A stretch of 50,379 nucleotides of DNA from an uncultured Alistipes sp. GTDB lineage: Bacteria > Bacteroidota > Bacteroidia > Bacteroidales > Rikenellaceae. Below, piece after piece: positions 6,985-15,630 of the stretch. Location: contig CALYVN010000005.1 in the NCBI GenBank assembly GCA_945494785.1, forward strand, positions 1-50,379, written 5' to 3'. The position numbers and the translations under genes are program-made. A model generated the notes under the pieces. It ran no database searches, was not told where the DNA came from, and was given only the letters and a program-made list of their open reading frames with translations. Position 1 is the first letter of the stretch. Each line of letters starts with the position of its first letter.

Positions 6985-9966
6985 ATGCCTAAAAAGATAT
7001 TGCTGACTTTGGTTTTGGTCGCTGCGACGTTCGTTGCAACGGCTGTCGTTCCTCCGCGTACCGATATCGAACTCGAACGCGCGCTGACTCTGCTCGAACA
7101 CCGCCGTTGGTGCGATGCACGTCGCGAATTCGAACTGCTCAAAGCGAATACCGACCGGTCGCAAACGAGCCTTGTGCGCCAAATCGAATTCGGATTGGCG
7201 GTGTGTGCCGTCGAGCTCGGCGACGACGATGCCGAGCAGCGGATGCTCAATTTTCTGTCGGTCTATCCCGAATCGGTACATGTGAACGACCTTCGGTTTC
7301 GATTGGCTGTTTACTACTGCGAGAACGACGAATTCGACAAGGCGGAGCAGGAGTTCGGCAAGGTCGCATACAGGGCTTTGAATGCCGCCGACAGAGAAAA
7401 ATACGAAGTGCGGCGCGGTTATTCGTGCTTTGCACGAGGCGACTACGACAAGGCTTACGAATACTTCTCCAAAGTGCGTCCAACGAGCCAATATGCCGAC
7501 AATGCGACCTACTACAAATCGTACATCAATTACAGTCGGGGCGATTACGAGAGTGCCGAAAAGGGCTTCAAGGTGTTGCAGAAGAGCGATGCCTATGCTC
7601 CCGTCATTCCGTATTATCTGCTGCAAATAGAATTTGCGAAGGGCAACTACGACTACGTTATCCGCCATGGCGACGATTTGATGGCAAAGACGGTCGAAGA
7701 GAAACGTCCCGAACTGATGCGCCTTTTAGCCGAATCGTGGTATCGCAAAGAGGGTTACAACAAGGCTTCGCAATATATCCGCGCCTATCGGACGGCAGGC
7801 GGAGAGATGGGCAGGGAGGAGTGGTACCTGCTCGGCTATTCGGCATACCGCACGACCGATTATGCGGGTGCGACGGAGGCGTTGCGCAAGGTCTGCACGG
7901 ACGACGATGCTTTGGCGCAGAATGCCGCGTATCATCTTGCCGACTGCTATATAAAGAGCGGCAACAAGCGTTTGGCGATTTACTCGTTGGCAATGGCTGC
8001 CGACGACAAATTCGATAACGACATAGCCGAAGACGCGCTGTTCAACTACGGCAAACTGCTATTCGAAACGGGTGGCGGTACATTCAACGAAGCAGTCAAT
8101 GTTTTGAGCCGTTATATTGCCAAATATCCGTCGTCGTACCGTGTCCACGAGGCTCGCGAACTGTTGGTTGCCGCCTATTACAATTCGCACGATTACGACA
8201 TGGCGTACAACGCCATCAAATTGCTCGACAATCCCGACGGCAACATAAAGACCGCATTGCAGAAAATCGCCTATTTCCGAGGTTTGGAGGCTATGTCGGC
8301 AGGCGATACCGCACAGGCACAGGCTTCGCTGCAAGAGGCTATGGCTGTGGGTGTCAGTCCGAAATACAATGCACTGTGTTCGTTCTGGTTGGGCGAGATT
8401 GCCTTCAATCGGGGCGACTATCAACAGGCGGTCGCCGACTACAACTACTATCTCAAACGCGCACCGAAAACGGCGGACGAGTACAAAATGGCTCTCTACA
8501 ATATCGGCTACTCCCACTTCTCGCTTGGCGACATGGCGCAAGCGCGTCGCTCGTTCGAGGGCTTTGTGTGGCTCTACAAAAAGCGCGACAACTATCGAGC
8601 CGACGGATTGTGCCGTTTGGGCGATACGCAATACTCGTTGCGCGATTTCGAGGCAGCCGCCAAAAGTTACGACAATGCTGCTTCGCTCGGCACTGCGGAG
8701 CAGTATTATGCCCGCTACCAACGAGCCGTTTCGCTCGGTCTGCTCGGCAAGACCGACGCCAAAATAGCGTTGCTTCGTCAAATGGTTGCCGACGGTCGCG
8801 GCGATTATACGGACAATGCGGCATACGAACTCGGCCGTACCTATGTGGCAGCGGAACGCTATGCCGACGGTGCAGAGGTATTGGAGGCATTGGTTGCCTC
8901 GTCGCCATCGTCGCCTTTCCGAACGCCGGCGATGATGGATTTGGGTCTAATCTATTACAATCTCGGCGACAAAAATCGTTCGCTCGTCTGCTACGACAAG
9001 GTTATCACGGCTGCTCCGCAATCGCAGGCAGCCAAAGATGCCATGCAGAGCGTGCGCGAGATATATGTCGATAAGGGCGATGTCGATGCCTACTTCGCCT
9101 ATGCCGAACGGACGGGCGTGGAGTGCGATTTGAGCCGCATGACCCGCGATTCGCTCTCGTTTAGGGCTGCGCAGAACATCTATCTGTCGGGCAGACTCGA
9201 CGATGCCGTTCCGCAACTCGAGCACTATGTCGCCAACTATCCGAAGGGCTATTACGTAAACGACGCGCTCTTCTGTTTGAGCGACAGTTACCTCAAAACC
9301 GAAAATACCGATGCGGCACTGACTACGCTGAAACTGCTTGCCGACAAACCGCGCAACCGCTATACGACAGCAGTCCTCGAAAAGTTGTCGCAGGTGGCAT
9401 TCGACAACTACATGTATGCAGAGGCTGCTTCGGCATATCGTCGTCTGTACGATGTCGTGGATAATGCCACAGCACGAGGCGATGCGGTAGCAGGATATGT
9501 CAAAGCGGTGATTGCCGACGGCGACAAGGATGCGGTGCTTGCTATGGCTGCCGATGTGGAGTCGCTTGCCGATGTCGGTGCGGAGTCGCTGCGTGCGGCT
9601 CGGTTTGCAAAGGCCGGCATACTTTTTGAGCGCGGAGAGAAGACACAGGCTCTCGAAATATACGGTGCGTTGAGCGACGATGTCTCAACGCGCGAAGGTG
9701 CGGAATCGGCATACATCGTCATCCGCTCGATATACGGGCGCGGCGATTTGGACGAGTGCGAGAAGCGGATTTACGCATTTGCCGACCGCAACACTCCGCA
9801 CGCATATTGGCTCGGCAAGGCGTTTATCCTGTTGGGCGACATCTATGCGGCACGCAACGATGCCTTTCAGGCTCGTGCGACATACAGGAGCATCATCGAC
9901 GGCTATTCGCCTGCCGACGACGGAGTGGTGGACGAGGCGAAGGACAAACTTAAAAAACTCAATTAG
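6985..9966 (+). CDS. large exported tetratricopeptide-repeat protein
   Basis: This 993-residue protein begins with a signal peptide (about 1-20, MPKKILLTLVLVAATFVATA). Almost all the rest is TPR helices, recognisable by recurring G-D-Y-x-x-A-x-x-x-F patterns, for example GDYDKAYEYF, GDYESAEKGF, GDYQQAVADY and GDMAQARRSF. Such proteins form long superhelical scaffolds in the periplasm or at the outer membrane. It is followed after 3 bp by an outer-membrane barrel gene, and then by a PH-like membrane protein, so the three are probably one operon. Similar TPR-plus-barrel pairs occur in other Bacteroidales as far as I remember, but I know of no assigned function. An assembly or scaffolding role for the barrel is inference. 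Confidence 0.88.
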   Translation: MPKKILLTLVLVAATFVATAVVPPRTDIELERALTLLEHRRWCDARREFELLKANTDRSQTSLVRQIEFGLAVCAVELGDDDAEQRMLNFLSVYPESVHVNDLRFRLAVYYCENDEFDKAEQEFGKVAYRALNAADREKYEVRRGYSCFARGDYDKAYEYFSKVRPTSQYADNATYYKSYINYSRGDYESAEKGFKVLQKSDAYAPVIPYYLLQIEFAKGNYDYVIRHGDDLMAKTVEEKRPELMRLLAESWYRKEGYNKASQYIRAYRTAGGEMGREEWYLLGYSAYRTTDYAGATEALRKVCTDDDALAQNAAYHLADCYIKSGNKRLAIYSLAMAADDKFDNDIAEDALFNYGKLLFETGGGTFNEAVNVLSRYIAKYPSSYRVHEARELLVAAYYNSHDYDMAYNAIKLLDNPDGNIKTALQKIAYFRGLEAMSAGDTAQAQASLQEAMAVGVSPKYNALCSFWLGEIAFNRGDYQQAVADYNYYLKRAPKTADEYKMALYNIGYSHFSLGDMAQARRSFEGFVWLYKKRDNYRADGLCRLGDTQYSLRDFEAAAKSYDNAASLGTAEQYYARYQRAVSLGLLGKTDAKIALLRQMVADGRGDYTDNAAYELGRTYVAAERYADGAEVLEALVASSPSSPFRTPAMMDLGLIYYNLGDKNRSLVCYDKVITAAPQSQAAKDAMQSVREIYVDKGDVDAYFAYAERTGVECDLSRMTRDSLSFRAAQNIYLSGRLDDAVPQLEHYVANYPKGYYVNDALFCLSDSYLKTENTDAALTTLKLLADKPRNRYTTAVLEKLSQVAFDNYMYAEAASAYRRLYDVVDNATARGDAVAGYVKAVIADGDKDAVLAMAADVESLADVGAESLRAARFAKAGILFERGEKTQALEIYGALSDDVSTREGAESAYIVIRSIYGRGDLDECEKRIYAFADRNTPHAYWLGKAFILLGDIYAARNDAFQARATYRSIIDGYSPADDGVVDEAKDKLKKLN

Positions 9967-9969
9967 GCG

Positions 9970-11676
9970 ATGAAACGATTGACGATAATACAGGTGTTGG
10001 TATTTCTCCTCTCGGGCGTTGCAACTGCGCAGGTCGCCAAACAGGTCGAGGTTACCAAAGATTATGTGCCTACCGTTGGGCAGGCGACCAAACTGCCATC
10101 CGTGCCGAATATGACCGATACCGTAACGATGCGTCCTGAAATCGATTATACGATTGCACCGCGTTCGTTCTCGTCGGCTCTCGGTACGCACCGCATCAAG
10201 CCGGCAACGGCTACCTATTGGGAGTATGCGCCCGAATATCCGTTCTACATGAAACTCGGCGTCGGTTATCCGCTCAATTCGGTGGCGGACATATATGCCT
10301 CGACACATCGTGCCGGCGTAGGTTTCGTAACGGGCTATGTGAACCATATCGGGCAGTATTCGAAAATCAAATCGAACGATGCCGACGGTACGTTCCGCAA
10401 CAATTCGCAGCAGTTGGTCAATCGTGTCGGAGTGAATGCCGGCAAGTATTTCGGCAAATACACCCTTGCGGGCGACATCTACTACCAATCCGACATTTAC
10501 CACCGCTACCCGAAACGCGATTACGAGCGTAGCGAAATCAATTTCGAGGATATCAATTTCAAAATCCGTTTCGGCGATTCGTTCGTCGATTTGAAACACC
10601 TCAATTTCGACATCCACGCTTCGGTCGATTTCTACAACGACAAGTCGGAGACCTTTGCCGATTTGGGCAAATTCAAATTGCAGCAAATCGATTTTGCGGC
10701 AGGAGCGAGCCTTTCGCGCCAACTCGGAGCAGGTCGCAGCCGATTCTCATTCGGTGTCGATTATCGTGGCAGTTACGGTCTGAAAGAGTTGTCGCACTAC
10801 AAGAACGACATGGTCTCGGCAACACTGCTCTATGGCTACAAATCCGCTCGGGCATTGCAGTTGCGGCTCGGATTTACATACTGCCTCGACCACACGACAT
10901 CGGCAACCAAAAGCACCCGCCATTATGTTATTCCGCATATCTACGCAGGGCTTAACATCAACAACAGCGGCGTGTTCGTGCCGTATATCGAGGTGGACGG
11001 AGCGGTGCGCAACAACAGTTACTATTCGCTCGTTCGGCGCAATCCTTACGTCGCCATCCTCTCGCGCGACGATGTGCCGTTGCGTCCCAATACCGCCTTG
11101 TCGTTGCCGAATACGGCGCAATACGATGTCCGTTTCGGCGTGTCGGGACATACGCGCAACAGCAAATTCGCATACCTATTCTATGCCAATATGTCGTTCA
11201 TCGAAAATTCGATTTATTGGTACAACATCGACCGCATATTCTTCAATGTCGATGTGGCTCGCGAGAATTTGTGGTCGCTCAATGCGGAATTCGACTACAA
11301 ACCTACCTCGCAACTGCTTATCGCCATGCGTGTCAGCGGACTCGTATATACCAATTTTGCCGATGTAAACAGTGCCAAACCGCCTGTCGAGGCGAATATC
11401 CGTCTGCGTTACAGCCACCGCAAATTCGCCATCGGAGCGAGTGCCGAAGTGCAGGGAGTCTCCAAGTGGACGAGCATCGATTCGGCTCTCGGAGAGAGAT
11501 TTGTGGTCGGCGTTCCCGCAACGGTCGATGTCGGCTTGACATTCGATTGGTACGCCTCCAAGCGATGCACCGTGTTCGTCGAAGGCCGCAATCTTGCCAA
11601 TATGAACATCTACAAGTGGCTGTACTACCGCGAATACGGAGCCAACTTTACGGTCGGTGTCAAATTGCAGTTCTGA
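9970..11676 (+). CDS. TonB-receptor-like outer-membrane beta-barrel protein without plug domain
   Basis: This 568-residue protein has a signal peptide (about 1-20, cleaving near VATAQ). A short N-terminal segment (KQVEVTKDYVPTVGQATKLP) resembles a conserved Bacteroidota motif ahead of barrels, and the rest is almost entirely amphipathic beta strands ending in VGVKLQF with terminal phenylalanine. No plug domain of normal size is visible, so it is not a standard transporter despite the usual database label of TonB-dependent receptor. It starts 3 bp after the TPR gene, which implies translational coupling. A partnership in which the TPR protein scaffolds or recruits this barrel is likely but unproven. 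Confidence 0.82.
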   Translation: MKRLTIIQVLVFLLSGVATAQVAKQVEVTKDYVPTVGQATKLPSVPNMTDTVTMRPEIDYTIAPRSFSSALGTHRIKPATATYWEYAPEYPFYMKLGVGYPLNSVADIYASTHRAGVGFVTGYVNHIGQYSKIKSNDADGTFRNNSQQLVNRVGVNAGKYFGKYTLAGDIYYQSDIYHRYPKRDYERSEINFEDINFKIRFGDSFVDLKHLNFDIHASVDFYNDKSETFADLGKFKLQQIDFAAGASLSRQLGAGRSRFSFGVDYRGSYGLKELSHYKNDMVSATLLYGYKSARALQLRLGFTYCLDHTTSATKSTRHYVIPHIYAGLNINNSGVFVPYIEVDGAVRNNSYYSLVRRNPYVAILSRDDVPLRPNTALSLPNTAQYDVRFGVSGHTRNSKFAYLFYANMSFIENSIYWYNIDRIFFNVDVARENLWSLNAEFDYKPTSQLLIAMRVSGLVYTNFADVNSAKPPVEANIRLRYSHRKFAIGASAEVQGVSKWTSIDSALGERFVVGVPATVDVGLTFDWYASKRCTVFVEGRNLANMNIYKWLYYREYGANFTVGVKLQF

Positions 11677-11681
11677 CGCTT

Positions 11682-12200
11682 ATGCGCAATGCCTATACGA
11701 TAAATTTTCGATGGAACAAAATGGTTTGGGCGGTTACTTCCGCCTGCATTGCGCTGTGCTGCATTGCATTCGCAGCCTCGTTATGCCTGATTGTCGGCTG
11801 CGGTAATCTGCTCGGCGGCATCGGATTGCTGCTCGTTGCGCTCTTGCTCCTTGTGGCTGTGGTCGTTGCCGAAGGTTATTCGCCGCAATGCTTGGAGGTC
11901 GGCGACGATGGCATCGTAATTTTGCGTCGTTACGCTTCGGTCGAGATTCCGCTCGACGAAATAGTGTCGATAAAACGCATCTCTGCTTCGGTATTGCCTT
12001 ACCGCTCCCGTTTCGGTGCGGGTTGCGGACTGTTCGGTTTCGTCGGTCGTTGCCGTTCGCGCCGAATCGGTCGTTTCGGTCTGTATGCCACCGAATTCCG
12101 CAATCTGTTCGTCATCGATACGACGGGCGAAAAGTTCGTGGTCAGTTGCACCGAACCCGAATATCTGCTCGGCCGCTTTGCGCAACATTCCGAAGCATAA
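11682..12200 (+). CDS. small membrane protein with bacterial PH-like domain
   Basis: The 172-residue product starts at the ATG at 11682, 5 bp after the barrel gene stop. Two adjacent hydrophobic segments (about 15-37 and 42-62) form a membrane hairpin. The remainder (about 65-170) resembles a bacterial pleckstrin-homology-like domain: a strand ending in D-G-I-V-I-L-R-R, the I-P-L-D-E-I-V-S-I-K strand, and a late F-V-I-D-T-T-G-E-K-F-V-V-S segment. Such proteins usually sit at the inner membrane with the PH fold facing the cytoplasm. It is the third gene of the TPR-barrel operon; its role is unknown. Confidence 0.75.
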   Translation: MRNAYTINFRWNKMVWAVTSACIALCCIAFAASLCLIVGCGNLLGGIGLLLVALLLLVAVVVAEGYSPQCLEVGDDGIVILRRYASVEIPLDEIVSIKRISASVLPYRSRFGAGCGLFGFVGRCRSRRIGRFGLYATEFRNLFVIDTTGEKFVVSCTEPEYLLGRFAQHSEA

Positions 12201-12292
12201 AGCAACGACACATCCGACGGCGTATAAAAAGACTCAAATATCTCACAGAGACAATAAAAACTGCGTTTGTGCTTCCAAAAAGCGCGAATAAT

Positions 12293-12324
12293 GTTGCTAT
12301 TTTCGAAAATTGTGCTTACCTTTG
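12293..12324 (+). promoter_or_regulatory. promoter of the rplM-rpsI-rpsB-tsf operon
   Basis: The -7 element TACCTTTG (12317-12324) matches TAnnTTTG exactly. GTTG (12293-12296) stands 20 bp upstream in the -33 position. Transcription should begin near 12329, leaving a leader of about 60 nt before rplM. The 12201-12292 part of the gap shows nothing else I can name. Confidence 0.65.
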
Positions 12325-12328
12325 CGCA

Positions 12329-12343
12329 CCCGCAAAGTGCGGG
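12329..12343 (+). promoter_or_regulatory. small hairpin at the start of the rplM leader
   Basis: CCCGCA and TGCGGG pair around the loop AAG, right at the predicted transcription start. Overlapping pairing of CTTTGC with GCAAAG is also possible. It could be a ribosomal-protein autoregulatory leader or simply a stabilising 5' hairpin. No known leader family is recognised. Confidence 0.3.
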
Positions 12344-12389
12344 GTTGGATTACAAATAGTTTATTAACAAGTATTAAACGTAAAACAAA

Positions 12390-12845
12390 GTGGATTCATT
12401 AAGTTACAAAACCATCTCGGCAAACGCCGCAACGGTTGACAAACAGTGGGTTGTCATCGATGCGACGAACGAGGTGTTGGGTCGTTTGGCCTCGCAGGTT
12501 GCCAAAATCCTGTGCGGCAAACACAAGCCGGATTACACTCCGCACGTTGATAACGGCGATTACGTCATCGTCATCAACGCCGCAAAGGTGAAACTCTCCG
12601 GCAACAAGATGACCGACAAGGTCTATGTTCGTCACACCGGTTATCCGGGCGGTCAGCGTTTCGCTACTCCTGAGGAGTATCTCGCCAAGAAACCGGAATT
12701 CGTTATCGAAGAGGCTGTTCGCGGCATGCTGCCTAAAAACCGTCTCGGTAGCGCAATCTTCAAAAATTTGAAGGTCTATGCAGGTGCGGAGCATCCTCAC
12801 ATTGCACAGAACCCTAAGTCAATCAAATTAAACGAAATTAAGTAA
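12390..12845 (+). CDS. rplM: 50S ribosomal protein L13
   Basis: This 151-residue protein matches bacterial L13 throughout: WVVIDATNEVLGRLASQVAKILCGKHKPDYTPH at the N-terminus, then GDYVIVINAAKVKLSGNK, then the HTGYPGG and GMLPKNRLG motifs. L13 is a primary binder of 23S rRNA in large-subunit assembly. The start is a GTG at 12390, giving MDSLSYKTISANAATVDKQW, which is the Bacteroidota-style N-terminus. It is the first gene of the operon; rpsI follows after 5 bp. Confidence 0.98.
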   Translation: MDSLSYKTISANAATVDKQWVVIDATNEVLGRLASQVAKILCGKHKPDYTPHVDNGDYVIVINAAKVKLSGNKMTDKVYVRHTGYPGGQRFATPEEYLAKKPEFVIEEAVRGMLPKNRLGSAIFKNLKVYAGAEHPHIAQNPKSIKLNEIK

Positions 12846-12850
12846 ACATT

Positions 12851-13237
12851 ATGGAAGTTGTAAACACCGTTGGTCGCCGTAAGGCAGCTGTGGCTCGCGC
12901 ATTCGTGAAGCCGGGCAAAGGCAACATTACAATCAACCAGAAGGAACTCGCAACCTACTTCCCTTTGAACATTCTGCAATACGAGGTTAAGCAACCGTTG
13001 CTCGTAACCGAGACAGCAGAGGCTTTCGACGTGGATGTAAATCTCGTCGGTGGCGGTATCAAGGGTCAGGCAGAGGCAGCGCGTATGGCTATCGCCCGTG
13101 CATTGTGCGAGATTAACGCGGAGTATCGTCCGATTTTGAAGAAAAACGGATTCCTTACTCGTGATTCGCGTGAGGTTGAGCGTAAGAAGCCGGGTCAGCC
13201 TGGCGCACGTCGTAAGTTCCAGTTCAGTAAGCGTTAA
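12851..13237 (+). CDS. rpsI: 30S ribosomal protein S9
   Basis: This 128-residue protein is S9: it has the N-terminal VGRRKAAVARAFVKPGKG motif, the GGGIKGQAEAARMAIARAL core, and the basic tail ending in KFQFSKR that reaches the P-site tRNA. Pairing with rplM is conserved across bacteria. The start ATG is 5 bp after rplM. Confidence 0.98.
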   Translation: MEVVNTVGRRKAAVARAFVKPGKGNITINQKELATYFPLNILQYEVKQPLLVTETAEAFDVDVNLVGGGIKGQAEAARMAIARALCEINAEYRPILKKNGFLTRDSREVERKKPGQPGARRKFQFSKR

Positions 13238-13343
13238 TCCTTACCGCAACCAACTTATTCGGCAAAGCACGACAGCGGTTGTCAAATCTGCCCGATTGCG
13301 CCCGATGCGCACTGCGAGGTACGGTTGCCCTGTCGCGGAAAAC

Positions 13344-13378
13344 TCCCGAGACCGACTCCGATTGTCGCTACTGCGGGA
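13344..13378 (+). promoter_or_regulatory. possible structured leader ahead of rpsB
   Basis: The 188-bp gap between rpsI and rpsB is long for a ribosomal operon. It contains a nested hairpin: outer TCCCG (13344-13348) with CGGGA (13374-13378), and inner CGAC (13353-13356) with GTCG (13364-13367). It ends about 48 nt before the rpsB start. This could be an S2-responsive leader or a processing site. No known RNA family is recognised. Confidence 0.3.
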
Positions 13379-13425
13379 ATTGAAGAAAAGAGAATTAAAA
13401 TTAAGGTTAAAAAACGTAAACAAAA

Positions 13426-14295
13426 ATGTCACGTACAGATTTTAATACATTGTTGGAGGCCGGTGTCCATTTCGGTCACTTGAAGCGCAAGTGGAATCCT
13501 AAAATGGCTCCGTACATCTTTATGGAGAAGAACGGCATCCATATCATCGACCTTTACAAGACGGCAGTCAAATTGGACGAGGCTGCTGCCGCTCTCAAAC
13601 AAATTGCCAAGAGCGGTCGTCGCGTATTGTTCGTTGCAACGAAAAAACAAGCAAAGGAAATAGTTGCCGAAAAGGTGGCAGCAATCGGTATGCCTTACGT
13701 TACCGAACGTTGGGCTGGCGGTATGCTGACCAATTTCCCAACCATACGAAAAGCCGTCAAGAAAATGGCTTCCATCGACAAGATGTCGGCCGACGGCGTA
13801 TTCGACAATTTCTCCAAGCGCGAGAAGTTGCAAATCGCACGCCAGCGTGCAAAACTCGAAAAGAACCTCGGTTCCATATCCGACCTTACCCGTCTGCCTG
13901 CCGCACTCTTCGTTGTGGACGTGCAGAAGGAGCAGAATGCTGTCAAGGAGGCCAACCGATTGAACATTCCGGTATTCGCAATGGTAGATACTTGTTGTGA
14001 TCCAACCAACATCGATTACGTTATACCGGCCAACGACGATGCCACGAAGTCAATCGCAGTTGTACTCGACACCGTTTGCACCGCTATCGCAGAGGGTATC
14101 GAAGAGCGTAAACTCGAAAAGGAGAAGGAGGCTCTCGAAGCAGAGGCCAACACCGAGGCCACTCCCGTAAAGAAAGAGGCAAAACCTCGCATCAAGAAGA
14201 GCGTTAAGGCTACTATCGACGCCGAAGAGGCTGCCGTTGCCGAAGTAGTCGCAGCAACCGAGGAGAAGGTTGCCGAGCCTGCAACGGAAGAGTAA
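13426..14295 (+). CDS. rpsB: 30S ribosomal protein S2
   Basis: This 289-residue protein is S2: LLEAGVHFGHLKRKWNPKMAPYIF at the N-terminus, the coiled-coil region rich in K, R and E near 120-145, and PALFVVDVQKEQNAVKEANRLNIPVFAMVDTCCDP in the core. Beyond about residue 225 it has a long Glu/Ala/Lys-rich tail, more extended than in many bacteria but common in Bacteroidota. tsf follows after 26 bp, the usual arrangement. Confidence 0.98.
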   Translation: MSRTDFNTLLEAGVHFGHLKRKWNPKMAPYIFMEKNGIHIIDLYKTAVKLDEAAAALKQIAKSGRRVLFVATKKQAKEIVAEKVAAIGMPYVTERWAGGMLTNFPTIRKAVKKMASIDKMSADGVFDNFSKREKLQIARQRAKLEKNLGSISDLTRLPAALFVVDVQKEQNAVKEANRLNIPVFAMVDTCCDPTNIDYVIPANDDATKSIAVVLDTVCTAIAEGIEERKLEKEKEALEAEANTEATPVKKEAKPRIKKSVKATIDAEEAAVAEVVAATEEKVAEPATEE

Positions 14296-14321
14296 TTAAC
14301 CGCAAAACACGAAAAACTATT

Positions 14322-15158
14322 ATGGCAATAGAGATTAAAGCCGCCGATGTAATGAAACTCCGCAAGATGACGGGTGCAGGCATGATGGACTGCAAAAAGG
14401 CTCTGGTCGAGGCGGAAGGCGATTACGATCGTGCGCAGGATATTATCCGCGAGAAGGGTAAACTCGTGGTAGCCAAGCGTGCCGACCGTTCGGCAAGCGA
14501 GGGTGTCGTAGTTACCAAGATTGTGGGCAACAAGGGCTATATGCTCTGCCTTGCCTGCGAGACCGACTTTGTGGCGCAGAATGCCGAATTCTCTGCCTCT
14601 GCAAACGCCATTTTGGAGATTGCAGTTGCTGCCGATGCTGCCGATTTGAATGCCCTTTTGGCAGTCAAGAACGCAGAAGGTCGCACCGTCGAGGAGTTGG
14701 TAACCGAGAAATCGGGACAGACGGGCGAGAAGGTCGAGTTGGCCTACTATGCCCGCGTGGAGGCACCTTACATCAACGCCTATGTTCACTTCAACAAGAA
14801 ACTCGGTACGTTGCTCGGTTTCAGCAAGGCTATTTCGGAGGAGGTTGCACATACAATCGCAATGCAGGCTACCGCAATGGCTCCTATTTCGATTGACATC
14901 GACGACTGTCCGGCAGACGTTGTTGCTCACGAAAAGACCATCGCTTTGGAGCAGATGAAGCAGGACCCGAAGAACGCCAACAAACCGGAAGCAATCCTCG
15001 AAAAGATTGCCGAAGGCAAGATGCGAAAGTTCTACGAGGAGAACACGTTGCTCAATCAGGCTGTCGTAGGTGAGAAGGAGTCGATTCGCGAGTACCTCGC
15101 CAAGGCAGACAAAGAGGCAAAGGTTATCGCTTACAAGCGTTTCGCTTTGGAGGCATAA
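14322..15158 (+). CDS. tsf: translation elongation factor Ts
   Basis: This 278-residue protein is EF-Ts, the guanine-nucleotide exchange factor for EF-Tu. It has the N-terminal UBA-like domain with VMKLRKMTGAGMMDCKKALVEAEGDYDRA, then the TDFVAQN motif of the EF-Tu-contacting core (about residue 82-88), the dimerisation region and the C-terminal module. It closes the rplM-rpsI-rpsB-tsf operon and is followed 18 bp later by a strong terminator. Confidence 0.98.
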   Translation: MAIEIKAADVMKLRKMTGAGMMDCKKALVEAEGDYDRAQDIIREKGKLVVAKRADRSASEGVVVTKIVGNKGYMLCLACETDFVAQNAEFSASANAILEIAVAADAADLNALLAVKNAEGRTVEELVTEKSGQTGEKVELAYYARVEAPYINAYVHFNKKLGTLLGFSKAISEEVAHTIAMQATAMAPISIDIDDCPADVVAHEKTIALEQMKQDPKNANKPEAILEKIAEGKMRKFYEENTLLNQAVVGEKESIREYLAKADKEAKVIAYKRFALEA

Positions 15159-15176
15159 TCCGATTATACCTTATGC

Positions 15177-15210
15177 AAATCGCCGCATCGTACGATGCGG
15201 CGATTTTTTT
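15177..15210 (+). terminator. rho-independent terminator of the ribosomal protein operon
   Basis: A perfect GC-rich stem (arms AAATCGCCGCATCG and CGATGCGGCGATTT around TA) runs into a run of seven T. It separates tsf from the convergent minus-strand operon and may stop both transcripts. Confidence 0.92.
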
Positions 15211-15216
15211 GTTCGT

Positions 15217-15630
15217 CTATTTCGGTGTGATGCGGCGCAGGATGGCGAGCTGGTAGCGGCGGACGGGTCGCAGCCACAGCCAGATGCGTGCAAAAAACAG
15301 ATGTGTGCGCGAGCAATCGACTATGCCATAGACCTTGTCGCGGGTCATCGATTCGGTGCCGTAAACATTTCCGTCGCCGAGCAGCGTTACGCGGTCGCCG
15401 TCGAGGGCGATGATGCGGTGAATGACGAAACTGCGACCTGTATCGGCAAGCACTACATTGTATTTGCGGAAATCGGCGGGTTGCACGGGGCGCAACAATA
15501 CCGTCGAGCCGCTGAGAAAGAATGGCAGCATACTCTGTCCCTTGACGGAGACCCTTACCGTCGAGCCTTCGAGCAGAATGTCGCGCACGGCGGAGAACAT
15601 CGCCCGATTGTTGCCTATGCGCGTGGTCAT
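15217..15630 (-). CDS. S24/S26-family signal-peptidase-like protease with Ser/His dyad
   Basis: The 137-residue product starts at the ATG at 15630, which overlaps the stop of the preceding gene as ATGA. It has a signal-peptidase-type nucleophile box, VKGQSMLPFFLSGSTVLL, with Ser33. Where type I bacterial signal peptidases have lysine, it has VIHRII with His71, as in the ER/SipW-type Ser-His branch. A G-D-G-N motif follows near residue 87-90. There is no N-terminal membrane anchor; the C-terminus is basic and amphipathic. It is the last gene of the ABC/HprK-like/peptidase trio, so it may cleave a leader from an exported peptide. It is much too small and unanchored to be the housekeeping signal peptidase. 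Confidence 0.8.
   Translation of the reverse strand: MTTRIGNNRAMFSAVRDILLEGSTVRVSVKGQSMLPFFLSGSTVLLRPVQPADFRKYNVVLADTGRSFVIHRIIALDGDRVTLLGDGNVYGTESMTRDKVYGIVDCSRTHLFFARIWLWLRPVRRYQLAILRRITPK

Noticed and set aside
11217..11681. Longer reading of the PH-like protein starting inside the barrel gene
   Set aside because: The upstream part overlaps the strongly supported barrel gene in another frame; the ATG at 11682 gives a sensible membrane hairpin.
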